Shown in pieces: positions 1 to 8,747 of a DNA stretch of 64,000 nt (positions are counted from its first letter, which is position 1; every line of letters begins with the position of its first letter). This DNA comes from Streptomyces abikoensis. Lineage in GTDB: Bacteria > Actinomycetota > Actinomycetes > Streptomycetales > Streptomycetaceae. Below the pieces are notes generated by a model. It ran no database searches. It saw only the letters and a program-made list of their open reading frames with translations, and had not been told where the DNA came from. A program made the position numbers and the translations under genes. Where the stretch lies: assembly GCF_014648775.1 (NCBI RefSeq), contig NZ_BMRT01000001.1, positions 930,001 through 994,000 of the forward strand, in the 5' to 3' direction.

Positions 1-20
1 CTCACGTGCTCAACTCCCTG

Positions 21-42
21 CATTCCAGAGGTTTCTGGAATG
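21..42. promoter_or_regulatory. 8-bp inverted repeat, possible operator
   Basis: CATTCCAG and CTGGAATG form perfect 8-bp arms around a 6-nt spacer, about 80 nt upstream of the small gene that starts at 125. There is no T-tract, so it looks more like a protein-binding palindrome than a terminator. The bound regulator is unknown, and the 5' neighbour lies outside the window. Confidence 0.4.
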
Positions 43-124
43 ACAAACCGTCTGGTCAGCCACATGTCACGGGTGGAGTCTTGATTCCCGTTCAGACAGC
101 GCGGAACACACGGAGTTCGAACAA

Positions 125-331
125 ATGACGAAGCAAACCGCTGCCACAATGACCTACCGCCCCGGCGCATGGCTCGTGGACACCCACCTCAACCGCCTCG
201 GCTGCCTCATGGCCACCGAAGGCGGCAGGGCGCAGCTCCGGCCACCGGGTGGCGGGCGGGAGTGGGACGCGCGGCCCGAGGCCCTCCGGCTGGCGACCGC
301 CGTCGAGAAGCGCGCGGCAGGCGTCCGGTGA
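125..331 (+). CDS. small conserved actinomycete protein (68 aa)
   Basis: The 68-residue protein resembles a common family of small Streptomyces proteins with a 'RPGAW/VDT..NR.G' start and a 'LRPPGGGREWD.RPE' core. These are usually found beside XRE/DUF397-type regulators, and their function is not established. There is no signal peptide, membrane segment or catalytic motif. The core LRPPGGGREWDARPEALR reads as a small beta-rich domain. It is translationally coupled to the next gene through a GTGA overlap at 328-331. A usual XRE partner may lie upstream of the window. Confidence 0.75.
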   Translation: MTKQTAATMTYRPGAWLVDTHLNRLGCLMATEGGRAQLRPPGGGREWDARPEALRLATAVEKRAAGVR

Positions 332-519
332 CGATCCCACTCCCCCACACCAGCGGCGGAACGCCGACCACGCCGCCCTGCTCACAGTGCGTGCTCTTCG
401 CCCGAGCGAAGGCCGGGGCCGTCGAGCGGTCGGACCCGATGGCCCTCTCCCAGTACCAGGCGGCCGAGAAGGTCCACTGGGCCCGGGCCCACCCGGACCA
501 CCCGGTGAATGACCTGTGA
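328..519 (+). CDS. small hypothetical protein (63 aa), coupled to the preceding gene
   Basis: The start is the GTG at 328, which overlaps the stop of the preceding gene (GTGA), so the two are very likely co-translated. The 63-residue product has a CSQC pair near residues 18-21 and a helical Ala/His-rich second half (QYQAAEKVHWARAHPDHP). I do not recognise a family. The Cys pair could bind metal, but with only two cysteines this is weak. It is probably an accessory of the 68-aa protein. Confidence 0.6.
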   Translation: MTIPLPHTSGGTPTTPPCSQCVLFARAKAGAVERSDPMALSQYQAAEKVHWARAHPDHPVNDL

Positions 520-633
520 CGTGATCCCGCCCCCGTACCGGGGGCGGGCCTCTGTCCGGTTCCGTTCCTTGCGGGGCATTTTCCGCTGCGAATAGCGTCG
601 ATGGCGTTCCCGTGTGCCCGAGGAGGCGTTCGC

Positions 634-2688
634 ATGCCCGAGTTCGCTGAGCAGATCGAGGTCGACCCGGCCGTCGCCGAGGCCAACCGGCAGATCGTCA
701 ATACCATCCCGCCGAACTCCGAGGACTTCGAGGACGCCCGGCGCGGGCTCATCGCACTCCCCGGGATCCCGGCGATCCCGGACCGCCACAAGGGCGACCG
801 GATCGTGTGGAACTTCGTCAGCTACGACTTCCTGAGCCAGGACTCAGGGAGCGACGCCCCGCCCTCCGTCAACGCGAGCCTGTGGCGTCAGGGCCTGCTC
901 ACCGCCCAGGCCGGCCTCTTCATGGTCGCGTCCTACGAACGCGGTGCGATCTACCAGGTCCGTGGTTACGACCTGTCCAACATGACCATCATCGAGGGTG
1001 ATTCGGGCATCCTCATCATCGACCCGCTCGCCTCTTACGAGACAGCCCAGTGGGCGCTGAAGCTCTACCGGGACGCGACCGAGAGCAAGCGGCCGATCGT
1101 CGGCATCATCTACACCCACAGCCACGTGGACCACTTCGGCGGCGTCCGGGGTCTCTTCCACGAGAAGAACGGTGAGGTCGACGCCAACATCCCGGTCATC
1201 GCCCCCGACGGCTTCCTGGAACACGCCGTCAGCGAGAACGTCTACGCGGGTCCGGCCATGTCCCGCCGCTCGGAGTACATGTACGCGGCCAAGCTGGACA
1301 AGGGCCCGCACGGGCAGGTCGGGGCCGGGCTCGGGCTGACCGTCTCCACGGGTGAGGTCACGCTCGTCCCGCCGAACGTGAACATCGGCGGCAGCGGTAC
1401 CGCTCCCGTCCCGCGCGACCAGTGGTCGTCGAAGGACGTCATCCCCTGGCGGCCCGGTCTCTACCGGGAGCTCGTCGACGGGATCCGGATGGTCTTCCAG
1501 CTCACGCCGGGCACCGAGGCCCCGGCGGAGATGAACATCTACTTCCCGCAGGCCCGTGCCCTGTGCGCGGCGGAGAACGCGACCCACACCCTCCACAACA
1601 TCCTGACCCTGCGCGGCGCCCAGGTCCGGGACGCCCACGCGTGGTCGAAGTACCTCACCGAGACGATCCAGACCTTCGGCGAGCACACGGAGGTCGAGTT
1701 CGCCTCCCACCACTGGCCCCGCTGGGGCAAGGAGAAGATCGTCGAGTACCTGAGCAACCAGCGGGACGTCTACGGCTTCCTCAACGACCAGACGCTGCGG
1801 CTGATCAACACCGGCAAGACGGGCATCGAGATCGCCGAAGAACTGGAACTGCCCGAGTCCCTCGCCTCCCACTGGTACGCCCGTGGCTACTACGGCTCCC
1901 TCAGCCACGACCTGAAGGCCGTCTACCAGCGCTACATGGGCTGGTTCGACGGCAACCCGGCGCATCTGTGGAACCTCCCGCCGGCCAAGGCGGGCGCCCA
2001 CTACGTGAACGCGATGGGCGGCGTCGAGGCCGTCGTGGCGACGGCGCAGGCGGCCTACGACCGCCAGGAGTACCGCTGGGTCGTCGAGCTCCTCAACCAC
2101 GTCATCTTCGGCCACCCCGAGGACAGCGCGGCGGCCAAGGAGTTGCAGCGCAAGGCCATGACCCAGCTCGGCTACGGCTCCGAGAACGGCACCTGGCGCA
2201 ACTTCTACCTCACCGGTGCCCACGAGCTGGCCCACGGCGTCGAGAGGCCGTACAACCAGGAACCCGGCGACATCATCGTCAGCACGAGCCTGGAGCAGTA
2301 CTTCTCCACGCTCGCCCGTGCCGTCGACGGCCCCAGGGCCGCCCGCGAGCAGCGCGACCCGATCGTCCTGCAGTGGGTGATCAGCAACGGCGACGAGCAG
2401 ACCTGCACGACGACGCTGCGCAACGGCGTCCTCGTCTACGTCGCCGGCAAGGACCGCTTCGCCGGTGCGCCGCAGACGGTGATCAAGCTGACGCGTGACG
2501 TCCTCAACGGCCTGATGTACGGCGCCCAGGGTGACTACCGGGCCGCCTTCGACAAGGCCGTCCGCGACGGCCTCGTCCAGATCCCCGAAGGCAAGCCGGA
2601 GTACGCCGACACGGTCTTCGGCTATCTGACCAGGCCCGACGCCTCGTTCCCGATCGTCGCCCCGGCCACGCCGGTCACCCCTCAGTAG
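634..2688 (+). CDS. linear alkyl sulfatase (SdsA1/BDS1 type, metallo-beta-lactamase fold)
   Basis: The enzyme hydrolyses the sulfate ester of primary alkyl sulfates such as dodecyl sulfate to alcohol and sulfate. The 684-aa length fits the SdsA1/BDS1 family (about 620-690 aa). The N-terminal half is a metallo-beta-lactamase domain with the dinuclear zinc motif THSHVDH at residues 161-167. A later CAAENATHTLHN segment supplies the Glu/His ligands typical of the family. A helical dimerisation domain follows, then a C-terminal SCP2-like domain. I chose the ATG at 634 because AGGAGG at 621-626 is perfectly spaced before it; an in-frame ATG at 601 lacks this. There is no signal peptide, whereas SdsA1 of Pseudomonas is secreted. 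It appears monocistronic. Confidence 0.93.
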   Translation: MPEFAEQIEVDPAVAEANRQIVNTIPPNSEDFEDARRGLIALPGIPAIPDRHKGDRIVWNFVSYDFLSQDSGSDAPPSVNASLWRQGLLTAQAGLFMVASYERGAIYQVRGYDLSNMTIIEGDSGILIIDPLASYETAQWALKLYRDATESKRPIVGIIYTHSHVDHFGGVRGLFHEKNGEVDANIPVIAPDGFLEHAVSENVYAGPAMSRRSEYMYAAKLDKGPHGQVGAGLGLTVSTGEVTLVPPNVNIGGSGTAPVPRDQWSSKDVIPWRPGLYRELVDGIRMVFQLTPGTEAPAEMNIYFPQARALCAAENATHTLHNILTLRGAQVRDAHAWSKYLTETIQTFGEHTEVEFASHHWPRWGKEKIVEYLSNQRDVYGFLNDQTLRLINTGKTGIEIAEELELPESLASHWYARGYYGSLSHDLKAVYQRYMGWFDGNPAHLWNLPPAKAGAHYVNAMGGVEAVVATAQAAYDRQEYRWVVELLNHVIFGHPEDSAAAKELQRKAMTQLGYGSENGTWRNFYLTGAHELAHGVERPYNQEPGDIIVSTSLEQYFSTLARAVDGPRAAREQRDPIVLQWVISNGDEQTCTTTLRNGVLVYVAGKDRFAGAPQTVIKLTRDVLNGLMYGAQGDYRAAFDKAVRDGLVQIPEGKPEYADTVFGYLTRPDASFPIVAPATPVTPQ

Positions 2689-2695
2689 CCGGGCC

Positions 2696-3394
2696 TCAGC
2701 CGGTTCCCTCCGCCAGCGCGCGCCGGCAGAGGGAGTCGGCCGCGCGGGTGGTCTCGGGGAGCCGGTAGCGGGGGGCCAGCGCCAGCGTCCACGCGGAGGC
2801 GTGGTCGAGGCTCACGCGGTGGCCGACCGAGACGAAGACGGGCTTGACGCCCTTCTGGGTGCGCAGGGCCCGGCCGACCTCCTCCACGCCGTCCAGCAGC
2901 GGGGACGTGTCGCCGCGTTCCGGGCCCGGCGCGTCGTACGTGAAGGTGAAGGGGTTCTTGGCGACGCCGATCGTGGGCAGGCCCGTGAGGACGCCGAGGT
3001 GGCTGGCGAGCCCGAAGCGGCGGGGGTGGGCCAGGCCGTAGCCGTCGCAGACGACGAGGCCGGGGGTGACGGTGAGGCGGTCGAGGACGGCGAGGACGGT
3101 GGGGATCTCGCGGAAGGCGAGCAGCCCTGGTACGTAGGGGAAGGCGACGCGGCCCACGGCCGTCGCCTCCTCGACCACCTCCAGGGTGGTCCCGTCGAGG
3201 GCGACGGCCGCCGCGACGACCACGTCGCGCTCGTCGTCGTAGGCGACGTCCACGCCCACCGCGAACAGTGGCGCGCCCGGCGTCGGGCCGGGCTCGTCGA
3301 GGATCACCCGGCCGCGCAACTCGTCCTGCACGGCGGTCGCTTCCGCCTCGGTCGTCGGCCAGCCGGGCGGCAGGGGGCGGGGTGCGTCGATCAT
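2696..3394 (-). CDS. nfi: endonuclease V (deoxyinosine 3' endonuclease)
   Basis: Endonuclease V nicks DNA at the second phosphodiester 3' of deoxyinosine and starts repair of deaminated adenine. The 232 residues contain all family signatures: GVDVAY with catalytic Asp49, PYVPGLLAFREIP with Glu96, and CDGYGLAHPRRFG with Asp117. These correspond to the metal-binding D/E/D set of the E. coli enzyme. The later VAKNPFT and SVGHRVSL segments are also typical. It is convergent with the alkyl sulfatase, with only 7 nt between stops, and divergent from the YciI gene. Confidence 0.95.
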   Translation of the reverse strand: MIDAPRPLPPGWPTTEAEATAVQDELRGRVILDEPGPTPGAPLFAVGVDVAYDDERDVVVAAAVALDGTTLEVVEEATAVGRVAFPYVPGLLAFREIPTVLAVLDRLTVTPGLVVCDGYGLAHPRRFGLASHLGVLTGLPTIGVAKNPFTFTYDAPGPERGDTSPLLDGVEEVGRALRTQKGVKPVFVSVGHRVSLDHASAWTLALAPRYRLPETTRAADSLCRRALAEGTG

Positions 3395-3474
3395 GGTGGC
3401 CCACGGTACCGGGCGGGTGCCCGGCCGCCGGGGCGGGGGTGCCGTCCCGGGCGACCGGGCGTAGCCTGTCGATC

Positions 3475-3774
3475 ATGTTCGTACTGGAACTGACCTACAT
3501 CGCCCCCATCGAGCGCATCGACGCCGCGCTGCCGGAGCACGTGGCCTGGCTGGAGGCCCACTACGAGACGGGCGTCTTCATCGCCTCCGGCCGCAAGGTG
3601 CCGCGTGACGGCGGGATCATCCTCGCGGTGGGCGAGGACCGGGCGAAGATCGAGGAGATCACGCGCAGCGACCCGTTCACGGTGGCGGGGGTGGCCGAGT
3701 ACACCATCACCGAGTTCATCCCGACGAAGACGTCCAAGGCCATGGAGCCGTACCGGCAGGAGCTGCCCTCCTAG
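3475..3774 (+). CDS. YciI-family protein
   Basis: This 99-aa protein has the ferredoxin-like YCII fold: an N-terminal ELTYIAPIERIDAALPEH strand-helix, the conserved His and the GVFIASGRKVPRDGG loop, then SDPFTVAGVAEY. Members are small dimeric proteins with proposed dehalogenase or chlorohydrolase-like roles, and the reaction here cannot be assigned. The ATG at 3475 has no Shine-Dalgarno. TAGCCT lies about 8 nt upstream, which would suit a leaderless transcript. Its start faces the nfi start across about 80 nt. Confidence 0.85.
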   Translation: MFVLELTYIAPIERIDAALPEHVAWLEAHYETGVFIASGRKVPRDGGIILAVGEDRAKIEEITRSDPFTVAGVAEYTITEFIPTKTSKAMEPYRQELPS

Positions 3775-3786
3775 GCCGCGCCCCCC

Positions 3787-3905
3787 TAGGGGCGCGGGGA
3801 ACTGCGCGATCGGCCGACGACGGCCCGCAGCCGACACGCCACCCCGGGGCCCGGGCAATCTGCGGCCACGTCGTGGCTTGTCGCGCAGTTCCCCGCGCCC
3901 CTTAC
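3787..3905. terminator. long inverted repeat between convergent genes (copy 1 of the GC-rich dispersed repeat)
   Basis: GGGGCGCGGGGAACTGCG plus CGA at 3789-3809 is repeated as its exact 21-nt reverse complement at 3881-3901. The two can form a long hairpin with an internal GC-rich loop. It lies between the stops of the YciI gene (+) and the BNR gene (-) and so probably ends both transcripts. The same arm recurs at 16969, 47143 and 54544. Confidence 0.8.
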
Positions 3906-3934
3906 GGGGCACCGCGTGGCCCGCCGGACAGGGC

Positions 3935-5080
3935 CTAGGCCCTCCGGGGTGCCAGTCGGGCGATGCGTCCCTTCTCCCCCGCCGCCCAGCAGCCCGCGCC
4001 CGGCGCGGCGGCGGGGGCGCAGTCGACCGTGTCGTACGAGCCGGTGTCGAACGTCCGCCAGGTGCGGCCGCCGTCGGTGGTGAGCTCGCTGCCGGTGGGG
4101 CCGACGGCGAGGGCCGTGGCGCGGGTGTGCGGGAGCCAGGCGACGCCGGAGCGGTAGGCGGCCGGGGGCAGGGCGGCGGTGCGCCAGGCCCTGCCGCCGT
4201 CGCCGGTGGCGGCGGCCGCGCGGGGCGACGGCTGTCCGGCGCGGTAGTCGCCGCCGACGGCGAGGCCGTGGGCGCGGTCGCGGAAGGCGAGGCCGAAGAC
4301 GCCCCGGGCGGGGTCGCCCGCCGGCAGGGGCGCCTCGGTGGCGGTCCAGGTGCGGCCCCGGTCGGTGGAGTGCAGCACGCGGGAGACGGCCGCGCCGCCG
4401 GTGGCGATCCAGGCGTCGCGGGGGCCGGAGCTCACGACGCACTGGCCGCTCGCGGCGAAGGCCGCCTCGCCGCTCAGCGCGGCGGGCAGTCCGGCGGTGG
4501 GCAGGGGGCGCCAGGCGCGGCCGCCGTCGTGGGTCTCCAGGAGCCGGAACCTGCCGTCGACGGGGTCGCCGAGGGCGATGCCGTGGCGGCGGTCGAAGAA
4601 GGTCACGCAGTCGTAGAAGCCCTTGGGATCGGGGTTCCGGAAGGCTTCCGTCCAGGTGGTGCCGCCGTCTTCCGTCCGCAGGATTCTCGACGCGTCGCCT
4701 TCGCCGATGGCGAGGACGACGGCGTTCCGCGCGTCGAATGCCTCGACGTCCCGGAACTCCAGCCCGCGCGCCCCGGGAGGGGAGACATCGCTCCAGGTGG
4801 TGCCGCCGTCGCGGGTGAGCAGGACGGTGCCCTTCGTGCCCGCCGCCCAGGCGGTGGCGCGGCTCACGGCGGCGAGGCCCCGGAAGCGGGCGTCGCTGCC
4901 GGTGTTCTTGACTTCCCACGCCATGTGGCGGTCCGGGCCGGCGGTCTGCGCGGACGTCGTCGCTGCCGGGCCCGCCAGGGCCAGGGCGGCCCCGCACGCC
5001 CCGGTGAGCAGGGTTCGTAAGGTCTTTCCCATGCGTCTCATGGGGCCGGAAGCTAGTGGAGGCCAGGCGGAACCGTCCAT
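3935..5080 (-). CDS. secreted BNR/YCF48-like beta-propeller protein
   Basis: The 381-aa product has a hydrophobic N-terminal signal (LRTLLTGACGAALALAGPAA) followed by repeated propeller blades. These carry Asp-box-like loops such as TRDGGTTW, TEDGGTTW, THDGGRAW, STDRGRTW and TTDGGRTW. This repeat pattern matches the YCF48/photosystem-stability-like and 'oxidoreductase'-labelled exported proteins of Streptomyces. No catalytic residues are evident. The start at 5080 has a GGAG just upstream; ATGs at 5041 and 5032 would give a shorter signal peptide and are possible. It is divergent from the histidine kinase across about 54 nt and convergent with the YciI gene. Confidence 0.8.
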   Translation of the reverse strand: MDGSAWPPLASGPMRRMGKTLRTLLTGACGAALALAGPAATTSAQTAGPDRHMAWEVKNTGSDARFRGLAAVSRATAWAAGTKGTVLLTRDGGTTWSDVSPPGARGLEFRDVEAFDARNAVVLAIGEGDASRILRTEDGGTTWTEAFRNPDPKGFYDCVTFFDRRHGIALGDPVDGRFRLLETHDGGRAWRPLPTAGLPAALSGEAAFAASGQCVVSSGPRDAWIATGGAAVSRVLHSTDRGRTWTATEAPLPAGDPARGVFGLAFRDRAHGLAVGGDYRAGQPSPRAAAATGDGGRAWRTAALPPAAYRSGVAWLPHTRATALAVGPTGSELTTDGGRTWRTFDTGSYDTVDCAPAAAPGAGCWAAGEKGRIARLAPRRA

Positions 5081-5134
5081 GGCAGCTCCATGACGACGAG
5101 GCCGTTAAAAATTCATCCTTTCGGCCGGTGAACC

Positions 5135-5965
5135 ATGGCCGCACGGACGAACCGGCGCGGGGACGCCATGCCTAGCGTGGTGGTCATGGCCCAGCTCCCC
5201 CTGCCGTCCTCCGGCTCACTCCACGTCCACACCGCCGTCCTGCTCGCGCTGGTCGCGGCCGGGGTGACGGCGCTGGGCCTCTGGCTCCGCCACCGGGACG
5301 CCGAGCGCGCCCGGGCGGTGGCCGCCGCGCGCGAGGCCGAGCGGCTGAAGCTGGCGGGCGAGCTGCACGACTTCGTCGCCCATCACGTGGCCGCGATGAC
5401 CCTGCTGGCCAAGGCCACTGGGTCGCTGGCGGCCGACGAGCGCGTCGCCGCGTCGCTCCGCGACATCCATCAGGCGGGTGACGAGGCCATGGCGACGGCC
5501 CGGCGGCTGCTGAAGGTGCTCCAGCAGGACGAGGCGCGCCGCGCGCCGCTGCCAGGGCCGGCCCGTACGGCCGAGCTGGTGGCGGCGTTCCGCGAGGTGC
5601 GTCCGGACGCGCGGGTCACGCTGAGCGTCGACCCCCGCTTCGACGAGGGGCTGGCTCCCGGACTGGGGGCCTCCGTCCACCGCATCGTCGGCGAGGGCCT
5701 GGCCAATGTGGCGAAGCACAGCCCGGACGCCTCCGACGTGGGGGTGTCTTTGCGGCGTTCCGGGGAACGGTTGATCGTGTCCGTGCGCGACGACGGCGGG
5801 CGGCCGGGACGCACACCGGCCGTCCGCCGCCCGCCGGAGGGCGGCGGGGGGCTCGGGCTCGTGGGCGTCGGCGAGCGCGCGGACGCCGTCGGTGGATCGC
5901 TGACGGCCGGGCCGGTGCCGGAGGGAGGCTGGGAGCTGCTGGCGGTGCTGCCGGCGCGGCTCTGA
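5135..5965 (+). CDS. orphan sensor histidine kinase (NarL/DesK class)
   Basis: The 276-aa protein has one N-terminal membrane segment (about residues 32-51), a HisKA_3 dimerisation/phosphoacceptor helix with ELHDFVAHHVAAM (His78), and an HATPase domain. The ATPase domain shows an N-box (EGLANVAKHS), a G1 box (VRDDGG) and a G2 box (GLGLVGVGERA). It autophosphorylates and would pass phosphate to a LuxR/NarL-type regulator, but no response regulator gene lies beside it. There is essentially no extracellular sensing domain, so the stimulus may be sensed in the membrane or through a partner. Alternative starts at 5168 and 5186 keep the membrane segment. Confidence 0.9.
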   Translation: MAARTNRRGDAMPSVVVMAQLPLPSSGSLHVHTAVLLALVAAGVTALGLWLRHRDAERARAVAAAREAERLKLAGELHDFVAHHVAAMTLLAKATGSLAADERVAASLRDIHQAGDEAMATARRLLKVLQQDEARRAPLPGPARTAELVAAFREVRPDARVTLSVDPRFDEGLAPGLGASVHRIVGEGLANVAKHSPDASDVGVSLRRSGERLIVSVRDDGGRPGRTPAVRRPPEGGGGLGLVGVGERADAVGGSLTAGPVPEGGWELLAVLPARL

Positions 5966-6180
5966 GGGGCGTGCGGTCCGGGTCCGCCCATCCTTGGCCG
6001 TATTCCTTGAAGTTCATTGCCATCAATGACAAATGTCTTCTTTTTCAAGGGCCGTGATGCAGCTCACGCTGGATTCATGTGCACGACCACGATCGTTCGG
6101 CCGTCTCACTGTGTAAAGCAGAGGAAGTCACATCGGCACGGAAGCGCACCACCGGGAAACCGACCGCAAGGGAGCCGGCA

Positions 6181-6588
6181 TTGTCCACTGTTATCGAACA
6201 GGCTGTCCAGGCACGCATCATCGCGTCGGCTCCGCCGTCCCGGACGGTTCCCGCGCTCCTGCGCTACGAGAGCGCCGATCCGTTCGCGGTGCGGGTCGTC
6301 TTCCCGCCCGCGGCCTCCCTCGACGGCGACGAGGTCGAGTGGACCTTCGCCCGGGAGCTGCTGGCCCGGGGCCTGCTCCGCTCGGCGGGCGGCGGGGACG
6401 TACGGGTGTGGCCGTGCGGCCCGCACCGCACGGTACTGGAGTTCCACGCGCTGGAGGGGGTGGCCATGGTGCAGATCGACACCCCTGAGCTGCGGGCCTT
6501 CCTGGCGCACACCTACGCGCAGGTGCCGGCGGGCGCCGAGGCCGGGCACCTCGACGTGGACAGCGACCTGGCCGCCCTCCTGGCCTGA
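6181..6588 (+). CDS. SsgA-like sporulation/cell-division protein (SALP family)
   Basis: SsgA-like proteins occur only in morphologically complex actinomycetes. They localise or control peptidoglycan synthesis and hydrolysis during septation and spore maturation. The 135-aa protein shows the family blocks: LRYESADPFAVRVVFPP, VEWTFARELLARGL, GDVRVWPCGPHRTVLEF and the closing DVDSDLAALL. I chose the TTG at 6181, which gives the usual STVIEQAVQARI start and is preceded by AAGGGAG at 6169-6175. The longer in-frame ATG at 6079 adds 34 residues without family similarity. Which SALP subgroup it belongs to cannot be fixed by eye. Confidence 0.92.
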   Translation: MSTVIEQAVQARIIASAPPSRTVPALLRYESADPFAVRVVFPPAASLDGDEVEWTFARELLARGLLRSAGGGDVRVWPCGPHRTVLEFHALEGVAMVQIDTPELRAFLAHTYAQVPAGAEAGHLDVDSDLAALLA

Positions 6589-6611
6589 ACGGGTCCGGCC
6601 TGAACGGGTCG
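6582..6611. repeat. two tandem 15-bp units at a stop codon
   Basis: GGCCTGAACGGGTCC at 6582-6596 is followed directly by GGCCTGAACGGGTCG at 6597-6611. The first unit contains the stop codon of the SsgA-like gene (6586-6588), so the stop has been duplicated downstream. It is one of several stop-proximal duplications in this window. Confidence 0.8.
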
Positions 6612-6618
6612 GGGACCG

Positions 6619-8181
6619 TCAGGGGAGGTAGGCGAGCCAGTCGGTGCCCGGCAGCGGGTGGGAGTGCCACCCGCGCGCGTAGGGCGGGAGGTAGGGGTGG
6701 CCCGGGTCGTACAGCAGCGCCGTGGGGATCCGGGCGGCGGCGCGGACGATGTCGTCGGTGGTGTGGGAGCGGTTGTTGCCGGCGGTCTGGGCGGAGACGC
6801 AGCCCGCCTCGTAGGCGATGGGCTGGGCCCGGGGGCCGATGACGAGGCAAGGGGCGATGACGCCGAGGCGGCCGAGTTCGTTGGCGGCCCTGCGGTAGCG
6901 GACGGTGGTGTCGCGCGCGTCGGCGGTGTTGAACCGGAGTTCCTCGACCTGCACGGCGAGGTGGGCGGTGAGGACGGCACCCAGCAGGGCGACGGCGGCG
7001 AACCGGCCCCGCCGGCCGGCCGCCGCCCCGGCGGCCCGCACCGCGTGCGTGGCGAGACCGGCGACGGGGAGGGCGAGCAGGGCGTAGACGGGCAGCAGGA
7101 AGCGGGGGGCCGCGTAGTCGAGCAGGAGCAGGTAGGGCGCGGCGAGTGCCAGGGCGCAGGCGACGGGCAGGAGAGTGACGGCGGCCCCCTCACGCTCCCG
7201 GGGCTCACGGGACTCACGGGGCTCACGGGCCTTGCTGGGCTCCTGGGGCTCCTGTCGGCGGGCGCGCAGGGCGAGGGCGCAGGCGGTCGCGATGAGGACG
7301 GGGAGCAGCAGCCACCAGAGGGAGTGGGTGATGGAGGGGCCGGCGATGCGACAGGGGCGGCAGAGCTGGGGGCCGTTGAGGGCGCGGTAGGAGGCGCGGA
7401 GTCCGGCGCCGAGGTGGGCGCCCATGCCGCCCTCGGTGTCGCTGGAGAGCGCGAGCCGCCGGCCGATGCCGCCGAAGCGCGCGTACGCCTCGACCGCCCA
7501 CTGCGCGCCGCCCGCCGCGAGCCCGCCGAGGACGGCGACCGCGGTGGCGCGCGTGCGCCAGGCCCGTACGCCGGCGCAGGCGGCCAGCAGGGGCAGGGCG
7601 AGCCAGACGGCGTCGGGGGCGCGCAACAGCGCCGCGGCGGCGAGGGCGACGGCGAGCCCCGTACGGGCCCGGCGCCGGCCGGGGGCGTCGCGGCGGGCGC
7701 GCAGGAACCAGCCGACGGCGGCGACGGCGGACAGCGCGAGCCAGAGGTTGGGCATGACCTCCGGGCCGCTGAGCACGGTGATCCACAGCCCGGTGAACAG
7801 CAGCGCGGCGAGCGCGACGCGCCCCTTGCCCAGCAGCGGCTCCCACACGCGGAACGCGGCGAACAGCGCGAGCGAGGAGAGCAGTACCAGCGCGACCCTC
7901 AGCACGGGGACGGAGGGAGTGAGGGAAACGACGGGCGCGACGAGGAAGCTGATGCCTCGTGAGCGCGGGGCGCTGAAGAAGGCCGCGGGATTGCGGGGGT
8001 CCACCTGGGAGAGGTAGACGCTCTCGTCCCAGCCGAGGTCCATGTGGGCGACGGAGTAGCACAGTTGCAGTACGGCGAAGGCGACGGCGACCGCAGCCAG
8101 GCGTACGTCGTGGTGCGGCGTAGCATCCCGGTCCGGGGTGGCGGAAGCGGGACCGGCGGCGCGCCGGTCGGTGGTGGCCAT
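6619..8181 (-). CDS. GT-C-type polytopic membrane protein, putative glycosyltransferase
   Basis: The 520-aa protein has about ten hydrophobic helices and an early loop with MDLGWDESVYLSQVD. This resembles the acidic DE motif in the first loop of GT-C glycosyltransferases (the ArnT/PMT-like superfamily), which use lipid-linked sugars. A soluble C-terminal part (CLVIGPRAQPIAYEAGC and onwards) would face outside. Substrate and acceptor are unknown. The start at 8181 (MATTDRR) has AGAAGAGGG upstream; an upstream in-frame start at 8220 overlaps the tandem repeat. It lies 65 nt downstream of ppa on the same strand and could be co-transcribed. Confidence 0.75.
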   Translation of the reverse strand: MATTDRRAAGPASATPDRDATPHHDVRLAAVAVAFAVLQLCYSVAHMDLGWDESVYLSQVDPRNPAAFFSAPRSRGISFLVAPVVSLTPSVPVLRVALVLLSSLALFAAFRVWEPLLGKGRVALAALLFTGLWITVLSGPEVMPNLWLALSAVAAVGWFLRARRDAPGRRRARTGLAVALAAAALLRAPDAVWLALPLLAACAGVRAWRTRATAVAVLGGLAAGGAQWAVEAYARFGGIGRRLALSSDTEGGMGAHLGAGLRASYRALNGPQLCRPCRIAGPSITHSLWWLLLPVLIATACALALRARRQEPQEPSKAREPRESREPREREGAAVTLLPVACALALAAPYLLLLDYAAPRFLLPVYALLALPVAGLATHAVRAAGAAAGRRGRFAAVALLGAVLTAHLAVQVEELRFNTADARDTTVRYRRAANELGRLGVIAPCLVIGPRAQPIAYEAGCVSAQTAGNNRSHTTDDIVRAAARIPTALLYDPGHPYLPPYARGWHSHPLPGTDWLAYLP

Positions 8182-8210
8182 GCCCTCTTCTACCGTATCG
8201 CCGCCACCCT

Positions 8211-8250
8211 CATCGCTCACCGTCGCTCACCGTCGCTCGCCATCGCTCAC
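8211..8250. repeat. four 10-bp tandem repeats at the ppa stop
   Basis: Units CATCGCTCAC, CGTCGCTCAC, CGTCGCTCGC and CATCGCTCAC run head-to-tail from 8211 to 8250. The unit at 8241-8250 contains the ppa stop codon (minus strand). The array lies between ppa and the GT-C gene and looks like replication slippage. Confidence 0.8.
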
Positions 8251-8747
8251 CAGGGGGAGCTCGCCCCGGCGGCCTTGGCCCGGGCACGGGCGGCGCTGAT
8301 CTCGGCCTCGGCGGCCACCCGGCCCGCCCAGCAGGCGGCCTCGGCGGACTTGCCCGGCTCGAGCTCCTTGTAGACCTCGAAGAAGTGCTGGATCTCCAGC
8401 CGGTCGAACTCGGGCAGGTGCCGGAGGTCGCGCACGTGCTCGTGCCGGGGGTCGCCGGCGGGCACGCACAACACCTTGTCGTCCTCGCCCTGTTCGTCCC
8501 GCATCCGGAACATCCCGATCGCACGGCATCGGACGACTATGCCGGGGAACGTGGGGTCCCCGGCGAGCACGAGCGCGTCGAGGGGTTCCCCGTCGGCGCC
8601 GAGGGTCTCGTCGATGTAGCCGTAGTCGGCGGGGTAGCGGGTGGAGGTGAACAGCATCCGGTCGAGGCGGATGCGGCCGGTCTCGTGGTCCATCTCGTAC
8701 TTGTTGCGGCTGCCTTGCGGGATCTCCACGACGACATCGAAATCCAC
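8247..8747 (-). CDS. ppa: inorganic pyrophosphatase (family I)
   Basis: The cytosolic hexameric enzyme hydrolyses pyrophosphate to phosphate with Mg2+ and pulls biosynthetic reactions forward. The 166-aa protein has the family core [32 protein letters not shown], the acidic motif DGEPLDALV, and [20 protein letters not shown] at 8747 is the likely start: it gives the canonical short start [16 protein letters not shown] and has GGAGGA six bases upstream. The longer ATG at 8783 adds 12 atypical residues. The Ala-rich tail ([16 protein letters not shown]) is usual for actinomycete enzymes. Confidence 0.96.
   Translation of the reverse strand: MDFDVVVEIPQGSRNKYEMDHETGRIRLDRMLFTSTRYPADYGYIDETLGADGEPLDALVLAGDPTFPGIVVRCRAIGMFRMRDEQGEDDKVLCVPAGDPRHEHVRDLRHLPEFDRLEIQHFFEVYKELEPGKSAEAACWAGRVAAEAEISAARARAKAAGASSPW

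Noticed and set aside
601..633. Start of the alkyl sulfatase at ATG 601
   Set aside because: The AGGAGG at 621-626 lies inside that extension and is perfectly spaced for ATG 634.
6079..6180. N-terminal extension of the SsgA-like protein from ATG 6079
   Set aside because: The extra 34 residues have no family similarity, and TTG 6181 has a proper ribosome site and family-typical start.
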